Positions 51,858 through 61,302 of a stretch of 64,000 bases of DNA are shown one piece after another. The first letter of the stretch is position 1, and each line of letters begins with the position of its first letter. The position numbers and the translations under genes are program-made. The notes beneath the pieces are model-generated. The model saw only the letters and a program-made list of their open reading frames with translations, was not told the origin of the DNA and ran no database searches. This stretch comes from Azospirillum sp. TSA2s (GTDB lineage Bacteria > Pseudomonadota > Alphaproteobacteria > Azospirillales > Azospirillaceae): the NCBI RefSeq assembly GCF_004923315.1, contig NZ_CP039649.1, positions 248,001 through 312,000 on the forward strand. Direction: 5' to 3'.

Positions 51858-53201
51858 ATGGATATCGAGCAGCAGAGTCGGGGAAGCGGGGCCGAAAGCG
51901 GGACCAGCGCCGCCGCGACGCGATTTCTTCGCGCCGCCAAGCTGTGCCGCATCCGCGACGTCGAACAGCTTCTGGTGGTCAGCGCCCTGGTTCGCGATCT
52001 CAGCGCCCTCATCCACGCCCTGCAGAAGGAACGCGGCGCCTCCTCCATCTATCTGGGCTCCAGCGGCAGCCGCTTCGCCGACGACCGCGCCCGCTGGCAA
52101 TCCGATGCCAAGGCGCTGGAGGCTGTGCTGCGCGACCGGCTGGATCTGGTGGACGAACAGCTCGACCGCCTCAGTTCGGGCGCGCAGTTCTACAGCCGCG
52201 TCGCAATCGCGCTCCACGCGCTGGACGGTCTGCCGGCCCTGCGCGGTCAGGTGTCGTCGCTGGCGCTGGTGCCGCAGGATTCGGTGAAGGCCTTCACCGA
52301 CATCATCGGCCATCTGCTGTCCGTGGTGTTCGAGGCCGCCGACATCGCCGCCGACCCTGCGATCTCCCGCGCCCTGGTCGCCCTGTTCAACATCGTCCAG
52401 GGCAAGGAATTCGCCGGTCAGGAGCGGGCGACCGCCAGCGCCGGCTTCTCGCGCGGGCGCTTCGACGGGGCGGAACATGCGCGCCTCGCCCAGTTGATCG
52501 ACGCGCAGAACCGAGCCTTCCGCATCTTCGCGGAGTTCGCCGATCCCGCCCACACCGCCGCCGTCCGCACCGCCCTGGCCGACCCTGCGGTGGCGGAGGT
52601 GGAGCGGATGCGTGCGGTGGCGCTCGCCGACGATGCCCGCCATGGCGAGTTGTCGGGCATCACGCCGGAGGTCTGGTTCGAACGCTCCACCCGCCGCATG
52701 GACCTGCTGAAGACGGTGGAGGACCGCCTGACCGAGGATCTCCGCCGGCTGTGCGAGGCGAAGCTTGCCCAGGCCCGCGCCGATCTGGAACAGGCCGACG
52801 GCCGCGCCCCCGATGCGGTGATGCCGGTCGCCATGGTGCTGGTCGATGCCGATCCGACCCTTGCAGGACAGGACGCCTCCGGTCTCTACGCCCCCGACGG
52901 GCTGCGGCCGAAGCTGATGCGCTCCGTCCTCGATGTCGTCCAGGCACAGTCCCAGCGCCTGCGCGACGTCAGCCTGGAACTGGAGACCGCCAAGGCGGCG
53001 CTCAACGAGCGCAAGGTGATCGACCGCGCCAAGGGCCTGCTGATGTCCACCCGCAACCTGTCGGAGGAGGAAGCCTACAAGCTGATCCGCAAGACTGCGA
53101 TGAACCAGAACAAGCGCATCATCGAGGTGGCGGATGCCATCCTCAGCATGTCCGACATCCTCCGCGGCGTCACTGCCGGTGCCACGGCGGGAGGAGGCTG
53201 A
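51858..53201 (+). CDS. nasR: NIT-ANTAR transcription antiterminator (NasR-like)
   Basis: A 447-residue RNA-binding regulator. Residues about 40-340 form a NIT nitrate/nitrite-sensing domain (LIHALQKERGASSIYLGSSG, SRALVALFNIVQGKEFAGQE, FEAADIAADPAI). The C-terminal ANTAR domain (about 375-435) is clear: NERKVIDRAKGLLMSTRNLS, EEEAYKLIRKTAMNQNKRII. In Klebsiella NasR, nitrate binding lets ANTAR bind paired hairpins in the nas leader and prevents termination. No nitrate-reductase genes are in this window. A -24/-12 promoter lies just upstream. GGGGGAACGG precedes the ATG. Confidence 0.9.
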   Translation: MDIEQQSRGSGAESGTSAAATRFLRAAKLCRIRDVEQLLVVSALVRDLSALIHALQKERGASSIYLGSSGSRFADDRARWQSDAKALEAVLRDRLDLVDEQLDRLSSGAQFYSRVAIALHALDGLPALRGQVSSLALVPQDSVKAFTDIIGHLLSVVFEAADIAADPAISRALVALFNIVQGKEFAGQERATASAGFSRGRFDGAEHARLAQLIDAQNRAFRIFAEFADPAHTAAVRTALADPAVAEVERMRAVALADDARHGELSGITPEVWFERSTRRMDLLKTVEDRLTEDLRRLCEAKLAQARADLEQADGRAPDAVMPVAMVLVDADPTLAGQDASGLYAPDGLRPKLMRSVLDVVQAQSQRLRDVSLELETAKAALNERKVIDRAKGLLMSTRNLSEEEAYKLIRKTAMNQNKRIIEVADAILSMSDILRGVTAGATAGGG

Positions 53202-53206
53202 CCCGA

Positions 53207-54433
53207 TTACTGCACCGTCCGCACCGGCGAGAAGGGCAGCCCCGCCTGATCCAGCGCCCGGTCGATCACCTCGTCGGACTTCTGGTCGAACAGCTGCAGC
53301 AGCAGGTCGTCGACCATCCAGTCGTTGGTGGGCGTGCAGGCGGTGAACAGCTCACTGATGACCTCCGACTGGAAGTCCTCGCGCTGGGCGTCGCCGCCCT
53401 CATACTCCATGCGCTTGGCGACGCCGACCGCGACCTGGAACGGCTGGGTCAGGCCGGGAGCAACGGTCGCCTTCTTCATCAGCGCCGCCATGCCCAGCTC
53501 GCCGTCATCCCAGGCCAGCCGGCGGGCATTCTCCTGCGGGATGCCGGCGCGCAGCGCCATGCCGGCGACGAACAGCCCGAGGTCGCCGGCACACAGCGCG
53601 CGGAACAGCAGGACCGGCGTCAGGCGGCGGTTGGTGTGCAGCCACTGGATCACCGCGTCGATGTCTTCCGCCCCGCGCAGCACCGGGCGCAGCATGCGCA
53701 TGGTCGCGGCTTCCCGCCCGCGCTCCACCAGCCGTTCGACCAGCTCGCGCGACAGGCCGTGCGCCTGCATCAGCGTGGTGCGCATGCTGTCGGAGACGAA
53801 GGCGACCACCCGCTCCACCATTGCCAGCGACAGGCCGGGACGGGTCGCCGCCGCCTCGCTGACCATGCGGACCCGGCCGAAGCGGTCGAGCGCGCGGCTC
53901 ATCGCGCTGTCCGGCACCTCGGCGCCGTCATTGCGCAGCAATGCCGTCACCGCGATCACGTTGCCGCGCTCGGCGATCGCTCCGGAGACACGGGCCGAAA
54001 CCTTGGAGCGGCTGGCGACCGCCACATGTTTGCCGGCATCGGGATCGGACAGCACGTCCAGCAGCAGATCGTCGGTCAGGCCGGCGGCGTCGCGCAGGAT
54101 GGGGAAGGCCACCCGGCCGACGTCGCGCACCAGCCGCTCCGCCAGATCCTCGGTCAGCAGCGGGCTGTTGCGCAGCTGCCAGGCCACCGCCTCGCGCACC
54201 GCCACCTGGGCGTCGCCGGCAAAGCAATGCACCACCTCGATCGCCAGCGACCGTTCGGCCGGGCTGAGCGCGCCCGCCTCCAGGTCGTGGAACAGCTTGT
54301 TCATCGTCTCGATCCGCGTTTCCGCGTTCGGCGAGACGAGCAGCCGCTCCACGTCCTTGGACGACAGGCCGTTGGGGTGGGGGGCGTCGGGGTGGGCGGC
54401 GGCGTGTGGCATCATGGCACCCGGCTGCGGCAT
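53207..54433 (-). CDS. DUF2336 domain protein
   Basis: A 408-residue soluble protein of the alphaproteobacterial DUF2336 family, with repeated helical pairs resembling HEAT repeats (AVREAVAWQLRNSPLLTEDL, AERLVRDVGRVAFPILRDAA, RELVERLVERGREAATMRML). No enzymatic motif is visible. Related proteins occur near motility and regulatory genes, but no function is established. The ATG at 54433 lies 16 bases after the MarR-type gene's stop, so the two are cotranscribed. An alternative ATG at 54415 is possible. The convergent NIT-ANTAR gene ends 5 bases away. Confidence 0.8.
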   Translation of the reverse strand: MPQPGAMMPHAAAHPDAPHPNGLSSKDVERLLVSPNAETRIETMNKLFHDLEAGALSPAERSLAIEVVHCFAGDAQVAVREAVAWQLRNSPLLTEDLAERLVRDVGRVAFPILRDAAGLTDDLLLDVLSDPDAGKHVAVASRSKVSARVSGAIAERGNVIAVTALLRNDGAEVPDSAMSRALDRFGRVRMVSEAAATRPGLSLAMVERVVAFVSDSMRTTLMQAHGLSRELVERLVERGREAATMRMLRPVLRGAEDIDAVIQWLHTNRRLTPVLLFRALCAGDLGLFVAGMALRAGIPQENARRLAWDDGELGMAALMKKATVAPGLTQPFQVAVGVAKRMEYEGGDAQREDFQSEVISELFTACTPTNDWMVDDLLLQLFDQKSDEVIDRALDQAGLPFSPVRTVQ

Positions 54434-54449
54434 CGGAGAAAACCTTCGC

Positions 54450-55019
54450 TCAATCGAAATCGAGGCAGGAATAGCGGACCATGTCGCCCCAAAGCCGGTC
54501 GAGCCGGCGGAGCGTGCGGTAGCTGGCCTTCAGGTCGCGGACCTCGGTCTCGTTGCGCACCAGCGCCTCGGCCTGCGCCTGCTCCATCCGCCGCAGCCCC
54601 TCCCACAGCTCCCGCCCCTTGTCGGTCAGTTGGAGGCGGGCGGTGCGGCGGTCGCGCTGGTTGGCGGCCCGGTTGATGTATCCGGCGTCGACCAGGATCT
54701 TCAGGCTGTAGGACGCGTTCGAGCCCAGGTAATAGCCGCGCTCCATCAGGTCGCGGACCGACAGCTCGTCCTCGCCGATCAGCATGATCATCAGCGCCTG
54801 CACCGGTCCGATGTCCTCGATGCCCTGCTTGGACAGCCCGACACGGACGACGTCGAGGTACCGGCGGTGCATCCGCTCGATCAGGCGCGCCATGCCGTGG
54901 AAGTCGGCGAGGTCGAGAGCCTCGCCGGGCTTGCCGCCGGTCCGGTCCCCGGAGTTGTCGTCCGATCCCGGTTCGGGCGCGTCGTCATCGTCCCAGTTCA
55001 GGTTGCTCATCGCGTCCAT
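54450..55019 (-). CDS. MarR-type winged-helix regulator
   Basis: A 189-residue DNA-binding protein. After an acidic Asn/Asp-rich N-terminus (about 1-35) comes a MarR-like winged helix (LARLIERMHRRYLDVVRVGL-type helix, then LSVRDLMERGYYLGSNASYS, LKILVDAGYINRAANQRDRR) with the wing TARLQLTDKGRELW. This long-N-terminus form is the LdtR-like group of alphaproteobacteria. It lies 39 bases downstream of galE and just before the DUF2336 gene on the same strand, so all three may form one operon. The inducer is unknown. Confidence 0.82.
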   Translation of the reverse strand: MDAMSNLNWDDDDAPEPGSDDNSGDRTGGKPGEALDLADFHGMARLIERMHRRYLDVVRVGLSKQGIEDIGPVQALMIMLIGEDELSVRDLMERGYYLGSNASYSLKILVDAGYINRAANQRDRRTARLQLTDKGRELWEGLRRMEQAQAEALVRNETEVRDLKASYRTLRRLDRLWGDMVRYSCLDFD

Positions 55020-55058
55020 GATCCCGGCTCTACCATTGCCGTCGTCCTTCCTGCTGAC

Positions 55059-56072
55059 TCACTCCGCCGCGGCGGCAAGGCCGCGGAAGCCGTTGGGATG
55101 TGCGCTGCGCCATGCCCAGGCGCTGCCGATGATGCTGTCCAGTTCCGGGAAGCGCGGCTGCCAGCCGAGGTCGCGGCGGATGCGCTCCGACGAGGCGATC
55201 AGCACGGGCAGGTCGCCGGGGCGGCGCGGGCCGACCTTCACCGGCACGGTGCGGCCGGTGATGCGCTCCACCGACGCGATCACCTCGCGCACGCTGTAGC
55301 CGGTGCCGTTGCCGAGGTTGTAGCGGACCGACCGCTCGTCCAGCGCGTCCAGCACCCGCAGATGGGCGTCGGCCAGATCGCAGACATGGATATAGTCGCG
55401 GATGCAGGTTCCGTCGCGGGTATCATAGTCGTCGCCGAAGATCTCGATATGCGGACGCTTGCCGGTGGCGGCGTCCATCACCAGCGGGATCAGATGCGTC
55501 TCCGGGCTGTGATCCTCGCCGAGCTGGCCGTTCGGATGGGCGCCGGCGGCATTGAAGTAACGAAGGCAAGCGGAGCGCAGGCCATGGCAGCGGTCGGCCC
55601 AATGCAGGGCGCGCTCGATCATGAACTTCGATTCGCCATACGGGCTGCCGGGATCGATCGCCTCATCCTCGTCGATCGGGATCCGCTTGGGCGAGCCGAA
55701 CAGGTTCGCGGTGGAGGAGAAGACCAGCTTCATCACCCCTGCCTTCACCGCGGCGCGGATCAGGTTCAGCGAGGTAACGGTATTGCCGTGCAGATAGGCG
55801 TGCGGGTCGCGCATCGATTCGCCGACGACCGACAATGCCGCGAAGTGGAACACCGCGTCGAAGCGCCATTGCCCGAACACGCGGGCCAGCGCCGCCTCGT
55901 CTGCCAGATCGGCCTGGACGAAGGTCGCCTCGGCCGGAACGGCTGCGGCATGGCCCTGGCGCAGATTGTCGAACACCACGACCCGGTGGCCGCGGTCGAG
56001 AAGTTCCGTCACGCAGTGGCTGCCGACATAGCCGGCGCCGCCGGTAACGAGAATGGTTTTCGAGGTCGTCAT
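55059..56072 (-). CDS. galE: UDP-glucose 4-epimerase
   Basis: A 337-residue short-chain dehydrogenase-type enzyme interconverting UDP-glucose and UDP-galactose. Visible are the NAD site VTGGAGYVGSHCVTELLDRG, VFDNLRQGH, VFSSTANLFG (catalytic Ser), and the YGESKFMIE Tyr-Lys pair. Further landmarks are RYFNAAGAHPNGQLGEDHSP and RDYIHVCDLADAHLRVLDAL. Length and motifs are standard. It would feed surface polysaccharide synthesis, in keeping with the glycosyltransferase cluster that starts beyond the divergent type I secretion genes. Confidence 0.95.
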   Translation of the reverse strand: MTTSKTILVTGGAGYVGSHCVTELLDRGHRVVVFDNLRQGHAAAVPAEATFVQADLADEAALARVFGQWRFDAVFHFAALSVVGESMRDPHAYLHGNTVTSLNLIRAAVKAGVMKLVFSSTANLFGSPKRIPIDEDEAIDPGSPYGESKFMIERALHWADRCHGLRSACLRYFNAAGAHPNGQLGEDHSPETHLIPLVMDAATGKRPHIEIFGDDYDTRDGTCIRDYIHVCDLADAHLRVLDALDERSVRYNLGNGTGYSVREVIASVERITGRTVPVKVGPRRPGDLPVLIASSERIRRDLGWQPRFPELDSIIGSAWAWRSAHPNGFRGLAAAAE

Positions 56073-56610
56073 GGAGCGTGGGTTTCCTTGAACCGGTCTT
56101 TGGGCCGCAGCCTGAAACGGGCGGCCGGCATGGTGGAAGGAAAGCGGGGGGCGGTGCAGGGCAGGCCGGATGGGGGGATCACGGCGCCTTGCGCAAATTC
56201 ATCGCGTCGCAGCATGCACGATGTCGGCTGCGTCTGACCAGATGGCTGCAAAATACGCCACCAACGGCCTAAGACCTTCGGTGAAGCGCTGTTTTCCCGT
56301 TTTTTATCAGAGGCTTATAGAGGCGAAGATACCCCTTTTTCGGATGCTGGAAAGGAGTGCTGTCCGAAACTTGTCACACGTCTCTAAAATGTCCCCGGTG
56401 TAAAGCTTAAGCGTGCCAAGTCCGCCGACGCCTCCCCCCGCGTCAGGATCTGTCCATCCATAGGCGACCTCCCGTTCCCGGGCCGGCCGCATCCGGCATC
56501 CCCCCAGCCGGCTTCCTGTCCCGCGTGTCGTCGCCGCCGGCAGCTTTTTGTGTTTTCCCGATTTCAAGCGCCGCGCGAGCCGGCGAGTCCTCCATCAGGA
56601 AGGATCGAAG
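56073..56610. other. AT-richer control region between galE and the secretion operon
   Basis: This 538-base gap has no convincing gene. Its middle (about 56270-56420) is clearly AT-richer than the surrounding genes, with T-runs such as GTTTTTTATCAGAGGCTTAT. It must hold the divergent galE and secretion-operon promoters. I looked for -24/-12 and -35/-10 pairs and found none strong enough to report. Confidence 0.5.
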
Positions 56611-58335
56611 ATGAGTTCCGTGGATCGGCCCCTGCTGACCCAAGCCTACCGGAAGATCGGACAGGGCCTGTTGCTGGCCGGCGTCCTCAGCCTGTTCGTG
56701 AACGTCCTGATGCTGGTGCTGCCGCTTTTCACCATGCAGGTCTACGACCGGGTGATGAGCAGCCGCAGCCTGGAAACGCTGACGATGCTGGCGATCATCG
56801 CGGTGGGGGCGCTGGCGCTGTACGGCGTGCTGGACTTCATCCGCGCCCGCGCCTTCCTGGTGACCAGCGCCGTGATCGCGCACCGCTTCAACGTCCCGGC
56901 GCTGGAGGCCTCCATCGTCGACGCGCTGTCGGGCGGGCCGCGCAACGCGGCGCAGACCATGCGCGACCTGAACGACCTGCGCAGCTTCATGACCAGCAGC
57001 GCCGTGACCGCCCCGCTGGAACTGGCCTGGGCGCCGATCTTTCTGGCGATCCTGTTCCTGCTTCACCCGGTCTATGGCGTGCTCGCCATCATCTCGGCGC
57101 TGGTGCTGCTGGTGATGGGCGTGCTGACCGACATGCTGACCCGCCGGCCGATGGCCCAGGCGAACGAGGCCTCGGCCCGCGTCTTCGCCGACATCGCCGG
57201 CACTGTCCGCCATGCCGAAGCCATCGAGGCGATGGGCATGCTGCCGGCCCTGGCCCGGCGCTGGCAGGCGGCGCAGAGCGGATCGGCCGGGATGATCGAC
57301 CGCGGCGCCACCCTGTCGCGCGGGCTGGCGGCATCCTCCCGCTCGCTTCGGATGATCCTTCAAGTCGGCGTGATCGCCGCCGGTGCGACGCTGGTGATCG
57401 ACAATCTGGTGACCCCTGGCAGCATGATGGCCGCCGGCCTCATCACCGGGCGGCTGCTGCATCCCTTCGAACAGCTGGTGGACGGCTGGCGCCAATGGGT
57501 AAAGGCGCTGGAGGCGCACCGCCGCATCCGCGACCTGCTGAACAACGGCGCTTCGGCCCGTTCCACCATGCCGCTGCCGCAACCCACTGGCGCTCTGACC
57601 GTCGACCGCGTCAGCCATGTGCCGGCCGGGCTGAACCGCCCGGTGCTGCGCAACGTCTCCTTCGCGGTCCAGGCGGGGGAGGTGCTGGGGGTCATCGGCC
57701 CATCGGGAGCGGGAAAATCGACGTTGGCCCGCCTGCTGGTCGGCGTCTGGCAACCCACGGCCGGCGGAATCTATCTCGACGGCACCAGCACCTATCTGTG
57801 GGAGCGCGAGAGCTTCGGCAAATATGTCGGCTACGTGCCGCAGTCGGTGGCTCTGCTCGACGGCACAATCGGCGAGAACATCTCCCGCATGGCCAGCGCC
57901 GATCCGGCGGAGATCGTCCGCGCCGCCCGGCTGGCCGGCGTGCACGAGATGATCGGCCGCTTGCCCTTCGGCTACGACACGCCGGTGGGCGACAGTGCCT
58001 TTTCCCTGTCCGGCGGCCAGCGGCAACGCATCGCACTGGCCCGCGCCCTATTCGGCCGTCCGCGCCTGCTGGTGCTGGACGAGCCCAACTCCAACCTCGA
58101 CCATGAGGGCGAGCAAGCGTTGCTGAACGCCGTTCACAAGGTGAAGGCCGACGGCACGACGGTGGTGATGATCGCCCACCGCCCCTCCATCGTCGCCATC
58201 GCCGACAAGCTGGTGGTGATGAAGGAGGGCGCCGTCGAGCATTTCGGCGCCCGCAGCGACGTCCTGAAACTGGTGCAGCCGGGCGGCGTACCCGCCGGCG
58301 TCACCCGCCTCGTCCGCAGCGGAGAACAGCGATGA
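56611..58335 (+). CDS. Type I secretion permease/ATPase (PrtD/RsaD-like)
   Basis: A 574-residue inner-membrane ABC exporter. The membrane domain (about 1-300) has helices such as GLLLAGVLSLFVNVLMLVLP and LAWAPIFLAILFLLHPVYGV and the motif NDLRSFMTSSAVTAPLELAW. The ATPase has Walker A (IGPSGAGKSTLARL), signature (FSLSGGQRQRIALARAL), Walker B (LLVLDEPNSNLD) and H-loop (IAHRPS). No N-terminal C39 peptidase domain is present, which is typical for RTX exporters of the PrtD/RsaD group. The ATG at 56611 has AGGAAGGA upstream. The fusion-protein gene overlaps by four bases. Confidence 0.93.
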   Translation: MSSVDRPLLTQAYRKIGQGLLLAGVLSLFVNVLMLVLPLFTMQVYDRVMSSRSLETLTMLAIIAVGALALYGVLDFIRARAFLVTSAVIAHRFNVPALEASIVDALSGGPRNAAQTMRDLNDLRSFMTSSAVTAPLELAWAPIFLAILFLLHPVYGVLAIISALVLLVMGVLTDMLTRRPMAQANEASARVFADIAGTVRHAEAIEAMGMLPALARRWQAAQSGSAGMIDRGATLSRGLAASSRSLRMILQVGVIAAGATLVIDNLVTPGSMMAAGLITGRLLHPFEQLVDGWRQWVKALEAHRRIRDLLNNGASARSTMPLPQPTGALTVDRVSHVPAGLNRPVLRNVSFAVQAGEVLGVIGPSGAGKSTLARLLVGVWQPTAGGIYLDGTSTYLWERESFGKYVGYVPQSVALLDGTIGENISRMASADPAEIVRAARLAGVHEMIGRLPFGYDTPVGDSAFSLSGGQRQRIALARALFGRPRLLVLDEPNSNLDHEGEQALLNAVHKVKADGTTVVMIAHRPSIVAIADKLVVMKEGAVEHFGARSDVLKLVQPGGVPAGVTRLVRSGEQR

Positions 58336-59687
58336 CCGGCGATACACCCCTTCTGGCGTCCCAGCCCGTCTGGACCGCCACCATCGACATGGCGCCCGTC
58401 GAACCGTCGCTGCGCGGCACCGCGCTTGCGGGCGCACTGGCCGTGCTGGTCGGATTCGGCGGCTTCCTGACCTGGGGCTTCACCGCCAGCCTGGACAGCG
58501 CCGCACTGGCCGCCGGCACGGTGATGGTGGAAAGCCACCGCAAGACCGTCTCCCATCTGGAGGGCGGAATCCTGCGCGACCTGCTGGTCAAGGACGGCGA
58601 CCTAGTGCAGGCCGGCCAGGTGCTGCTGCGGATGGACTCCACGCAAAGCCAGGCCGTGGTCGCGCAGTTGCAGGGACAGTATTGGACCGCGCTGGCGAAG
58701 TTGGGACGTCTGCGCGCCGAACAGTCGGACGCGCCGAATCCTCTGTTCGCCGAGGAACTGGTGAAGGCCGCCCGCGACAATCCGGTGGCGGCCGAGGCGA
58801 TGTCTGTGGAGGAGCGGCTGTTCCGCTCCCGCCATGACAGCTACGAGGCCCAGCTGGGAATCCAGCGCAAGCAAATCTCCCAGCTGCGCGACGAGATCGT
58901 GGCGCTGGAGGCCCAACGCGTCGCCACCGCCGACCGTCTGCGCTACACCCAGGACGAGTTGCGGGTGGTGCAGGGCCTGCTGGCGAAGGGATACGAGCGC
59001 AAGCCGCGGATGCTGGAGCTTCAGCGGAATGTCGCCGACTCCGAAGGCCGGCTGGGCGAGCTGATGGCGAACAAGTCCAAGGCGGAGCAGGCCATTGCCG
59101 CCGCCGAGCTGACCATGATCAACATCGGCAACACCCGCCGGTCGGAGGTCTCGACCGACCTGCAGGCAGCCCAGGCCAGCGTTTCCGACCTGTCGGAACG
59201 GCTGCGAAGCGCCGATGACGTGCTGCTGCGCCAAGCGATAACCGCACCGCAGGCCGGGCGGGTGACCGGTCTGAAATTCTTCACCCCAGGCGGCGTGATC
59301 CCCACCGGCGCCGGCATCCTCGATATCGTGCCGCAGGACGACGCCATGATCGTGGAGGCGCGCGTCTCCCCGCACGACGTCCAGAATGTGGAGGTCGGCA
59401 GCAAGGCCATGGTGAAGCTGACCGGCTATCGGCAGCGCGCCGTGCCGCCGGTCGCCGGGCAGGTGGTTTCGCTGTCGGCCGACCAGCTGGAGGACGAGCG
59501 CACCGGCGCCTATTACTTCGCGGCGCGGATCAGCATGGATGCGGCGGAGCTGAAGGCCCTGCCGAATGTCGAGCTGCATCCCGGCATGCCGGCCGAAGTG
59601 ATGATCCACGGCCACGCCCGCCGCGCCATCGATTATTTCCTGACACCGCTGACCGACGGCCTTCAGAAAGCCTTCCGCGAGAAGTAG
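58332..59687 (+). CDS. Type I secretion membrane fusion protein (HlyD/PrtE-like)
   Basis: A 451-residue periplasmic adaptor that bridges the ABC exporter and an outer-membrane TolC channel. A short cytoplasmic lead precedes the membrane helix (GALAVLVGFGGFLTWGFTAS), then the HlyD signature VMVESHRKTVSHLEGGILRD. Long coiled-coil hairpins follow (VEERLFRSRHDSYEAQLGIQ, ELQRNVADSEGRLGELMANK). The C-terminal barrel has ITAPQAGRVTGLKFFTPGGV and ELHPGMPAEVMIHGHARRAI. No TolC gene is in the window. A strong terminator follows about 100 bases later. Confidence 0.92.
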   Translation: MTGDTPLLASQPVWTATIDMAPVEPSLRGTALAGALAVLVGFGGFLTWGFTASLDSAALAAGTVMVESHRKTVSHLEGGILRDLLVKDGDLVQAGQVLLRMDSTQSQAVVAQLQGQYWTALAKLGRLRAEQSDAPNPLFAEELVKAARDNPVAAEAMSVEERLFRSRHDSYEAQLGIQRKQISQLRDEIVALEAQRVATADRLRYTQDELRVVQGLLAKGYERKPRMLELQRNVADSEGRLGELMANKSKAEQAIAAAELTMINIGNTRRSEVSTDLQAAQASVSDLSERLRSADDVLLRQAITAPQAGRVTGLKFFTPGGVIPTGAGILDIVPQDDAMIVEARVSPHDVQNVEVGSKAMVKLTGYRQRAVPPVAGQVVSLSADQLEDERTGAYYFAARISMDAAELKALPNVELHPGMPAEVMIHGHARRAIDYFLTPLTDGLQKAFREK

Positions 59688-59783
59688 GCGGAGCCGCGAT
59701 CCCCCCGGCCCTCCCCCGTTCGGGCCGGTGCGGGCTGGGGTCCTTGCATGGGCGTTCAATCCCTGGCAAGCGGCCCCGTGGAA

Positions 59784-59812
59784 GGGCCGGCGTCCCCCAC
59801 GCCGGCCCTTTT
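59784..59812 (+). terminator. Intrinsic terminator after the secretion operon
   Basis: A 10-bp stem GGGCCGGCGT/ACGCCGGCCC (59784-59793 with 59799-59808) with loop CCCCC is followed by TTTT. It closes the ABC/MFP operon and separates it from the RTX gene, which must therefore have its own promoter. Confidence 0.88.
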
Positions 59813-60342
59813 GCATGTCCGGGTCCGGACTTTTGCGGAATTACTGGAACCGATTCGGTCGTTACTTGCATACTGGAGTACTGAGGCATGGGTTCTGTGA
59901 CCTGTTTCCGAATTCGTTCCTTATTCATTGGTCCGCGTCTGCATCTGCGGTGCCGGCGGTGAACCGTAGGGGTTTGCCGCTGTGGCATCGGATGGATCAT
60001 CGGTTTTTAAAAACCTTCCTTTAACGATTTCGGATTTTTTCTGGGATTCCAGCCGGTCCGCGGCCTTTCCGTGGTGGAAAGGTGGGATAGACCATCATTT
60101 TTTAAAACGTAAACTGCTTAGAAATTCGATGCAAATCAGACTAACTGTCTTTTTGAAAATATCGACAATGCGTTCTACTGCAAGAATCCGTTGTCTTGAC
60201 TCAACTTTCTCTTCCATGTGCCCGAGTTTTATCACACTATCCCCTCGATAGATTTGGTTACACCGAAAGGCGAGCTCAGCCTTTTGAGCGAGGCCGAAAG
60301 AAGGCCCAACAATCCTAATCACATCGCAAGGAGACACCTACG
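59813..60342 (+). promoter_or_regulatory. Long AT-rich leader region of the RTX gene
   Basis: About 530 bases without a gene and strikingly poorer in G+C than the rest of the window, most of all around 60000-60260. It includes a perfect palindrome GGTTTTTAAAAACC (60002-60015). Near the gene are two mutually exclusive hairpins: AAAGGC/GCCTTT (60266-60271 with 60279-60284, followed by a T) and GCTCA/TGAGC (60274-60278 with 60285-60289). A strong AAGGAG Shine-Dalgarno (60328-60333) precedes the ATG. Promoters could not be assigned with confidence. Confidence 0.55.
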
Positions 60343-61161
60343 ATGGCTACGGTTCCTGGGGGCAGCTACGACGTGCATGTCGGCACGAATCATGACGATC
60401 TGCTGGTTGGCGGGCAGGGGAACGACCTGGTGCTGGGGGGCAACGGGAGCGACACTCTGCTCGGCGGTGATGGACATGACGCTCTGTTCGGGGGGAACGG
60501 GGCGGACGTGATCCATGGCGGTACTGCCGCGGACGTGCTGCTGGGGGGTAACGGCAACGACATCATCGACGGCGGTTCGGGCGACGACATCATCCTGGGG
60601 GGGAGTGGTGACGACGTTCTGATTGGCGGCGCCGGTCGTGACGTGCTGGATGGCGGCAACGGCAATGACGTGCTGTCCGGGGGGGACGGCAACGACATTC
60701 TGACCGGCGGCAAGGGTGACGACATCCTGTCCGGCGGCGGCCACGACGACATCCTCGACGGCGGCAAGGGCAACGACATCCTGCATGGCGGCACCGGCAA
60801 CGACGTGCTGTCCGGCGGCGATGGCAACGACGTGCTGTTCGGCGACGACGGCAACGACATCCTCGAAGGCGGCAAGGGCAACGACATCCTGTCCGGCGGC
60901 GCCGGCCACGATGTCTTCATCTTCTCCGGCGGTGGTGGCCAGGACGTGGTCCTGGACTTCAAGGCCGGCGAGGACGTCCTGCAGATCTCCCGCAACATCA
61001 ATGGTCTGAAGGTGACCGACGCCGCCGATCTGGCCGCCCGCGTCACCGACCAGCATGGCGACGCCGTGATCGACCTCGGCCATGGCGACAGCATCACGCT
61101 GAAGGGTGTCTCCGCTGCGGACATCCACAACCACCCGAACGACTTCTTCGTCATCCACTAA
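60343..61161 (+). CDS. Calcium-binding RTX-repeat protein, probable type I secretion substrate
   Basis: A 272-residue protein made almost entirely of about 19 tandem nonapeptides of the GGxGxDxLx type ([40 protein letters not shown]). They should fold into a calcium-bound parallel beta roll. No catalytic or adhesion domain precedes the repeats. The C-terminal 80 residues ([40 protein letters not shown], ending DFFVIH) resemble the type I secretion signal region of serralysins and S-layer proteins. There is no Sec signal. It follows the ABC/MFP exporter genes directly, its likely route out. A role as surface-layer or matrix protein is inference. Confidence 0.93.
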   Translation: MATVPGGSYDVHVGTNHDDLLVGGQGNDLVLGGNGSDTLLGGDGHDALFGGNGADVIHGGTAADVLLGGNGNDIIDGGSGDDIILGGSGDDVLIGGAGRDVLDGGNGNDVLSGGDGNDILTGGKGDDILSGGGHDDILDGGKGNDILHGGTGNDVLSGGDGNDVLFGDDGNDILEGGKGNDILSGGAGHDVFIFSGGGGQDVVLDFKAGEDVLQISRNINGLKVTDAADLAARVTDQHGDAVIDLGHGDSITLKGVSAADIHNHPNDFFVIH

Positions 61162-61208
61162 CCGGGCACTGATCGGACGACGCTTCTTAAGCGACGCCTG
61201 AGAAGGAC

Positions 61209-61239
61209 GGACCGGTGGTGTCAAAGCCGCCGCCGGTCC
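61209..61239 (+). terminator. Hairpin between the RTX and glycosyltransferase genes
   Basis: GGACCGGTGG (61209-61218) pairs with CCGCCGGTCC (61230-61239) through ten positions, one a G-U wobble. It is followed only by CCCTTTG, so termination would be weak. It could instead protect the 3' end of the RTX mRNA while letting some transcripts read on. Confidence 0.4.
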
Positions 61240-61302
61240 CCCTTTGCCCGAAGTTCGCCTTTACAGCTTTCAAATCCATCGACGCTGCCGGAATCCCAAT
61301 CA

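Noticed and set aside
60196-60224. TTGACT as -35 of an RTX promoter
   Set aside because: No acceptable -10 lies at 16-18 bases (TGCCCG is found), so the match was dropped.
60343-60920. CRISPR-like periodicity
   Set aside because: The regular 27-base period encodes RTX nonapeptides; there are no identical repeats with unique spacers.
60390-61154. A minus-strand frame of 254 codons opposite the RTX gene
   Set aside because: Pro/Ser-rich periodic sequence generated by the tandem 27-base repeats of the RTX gene.
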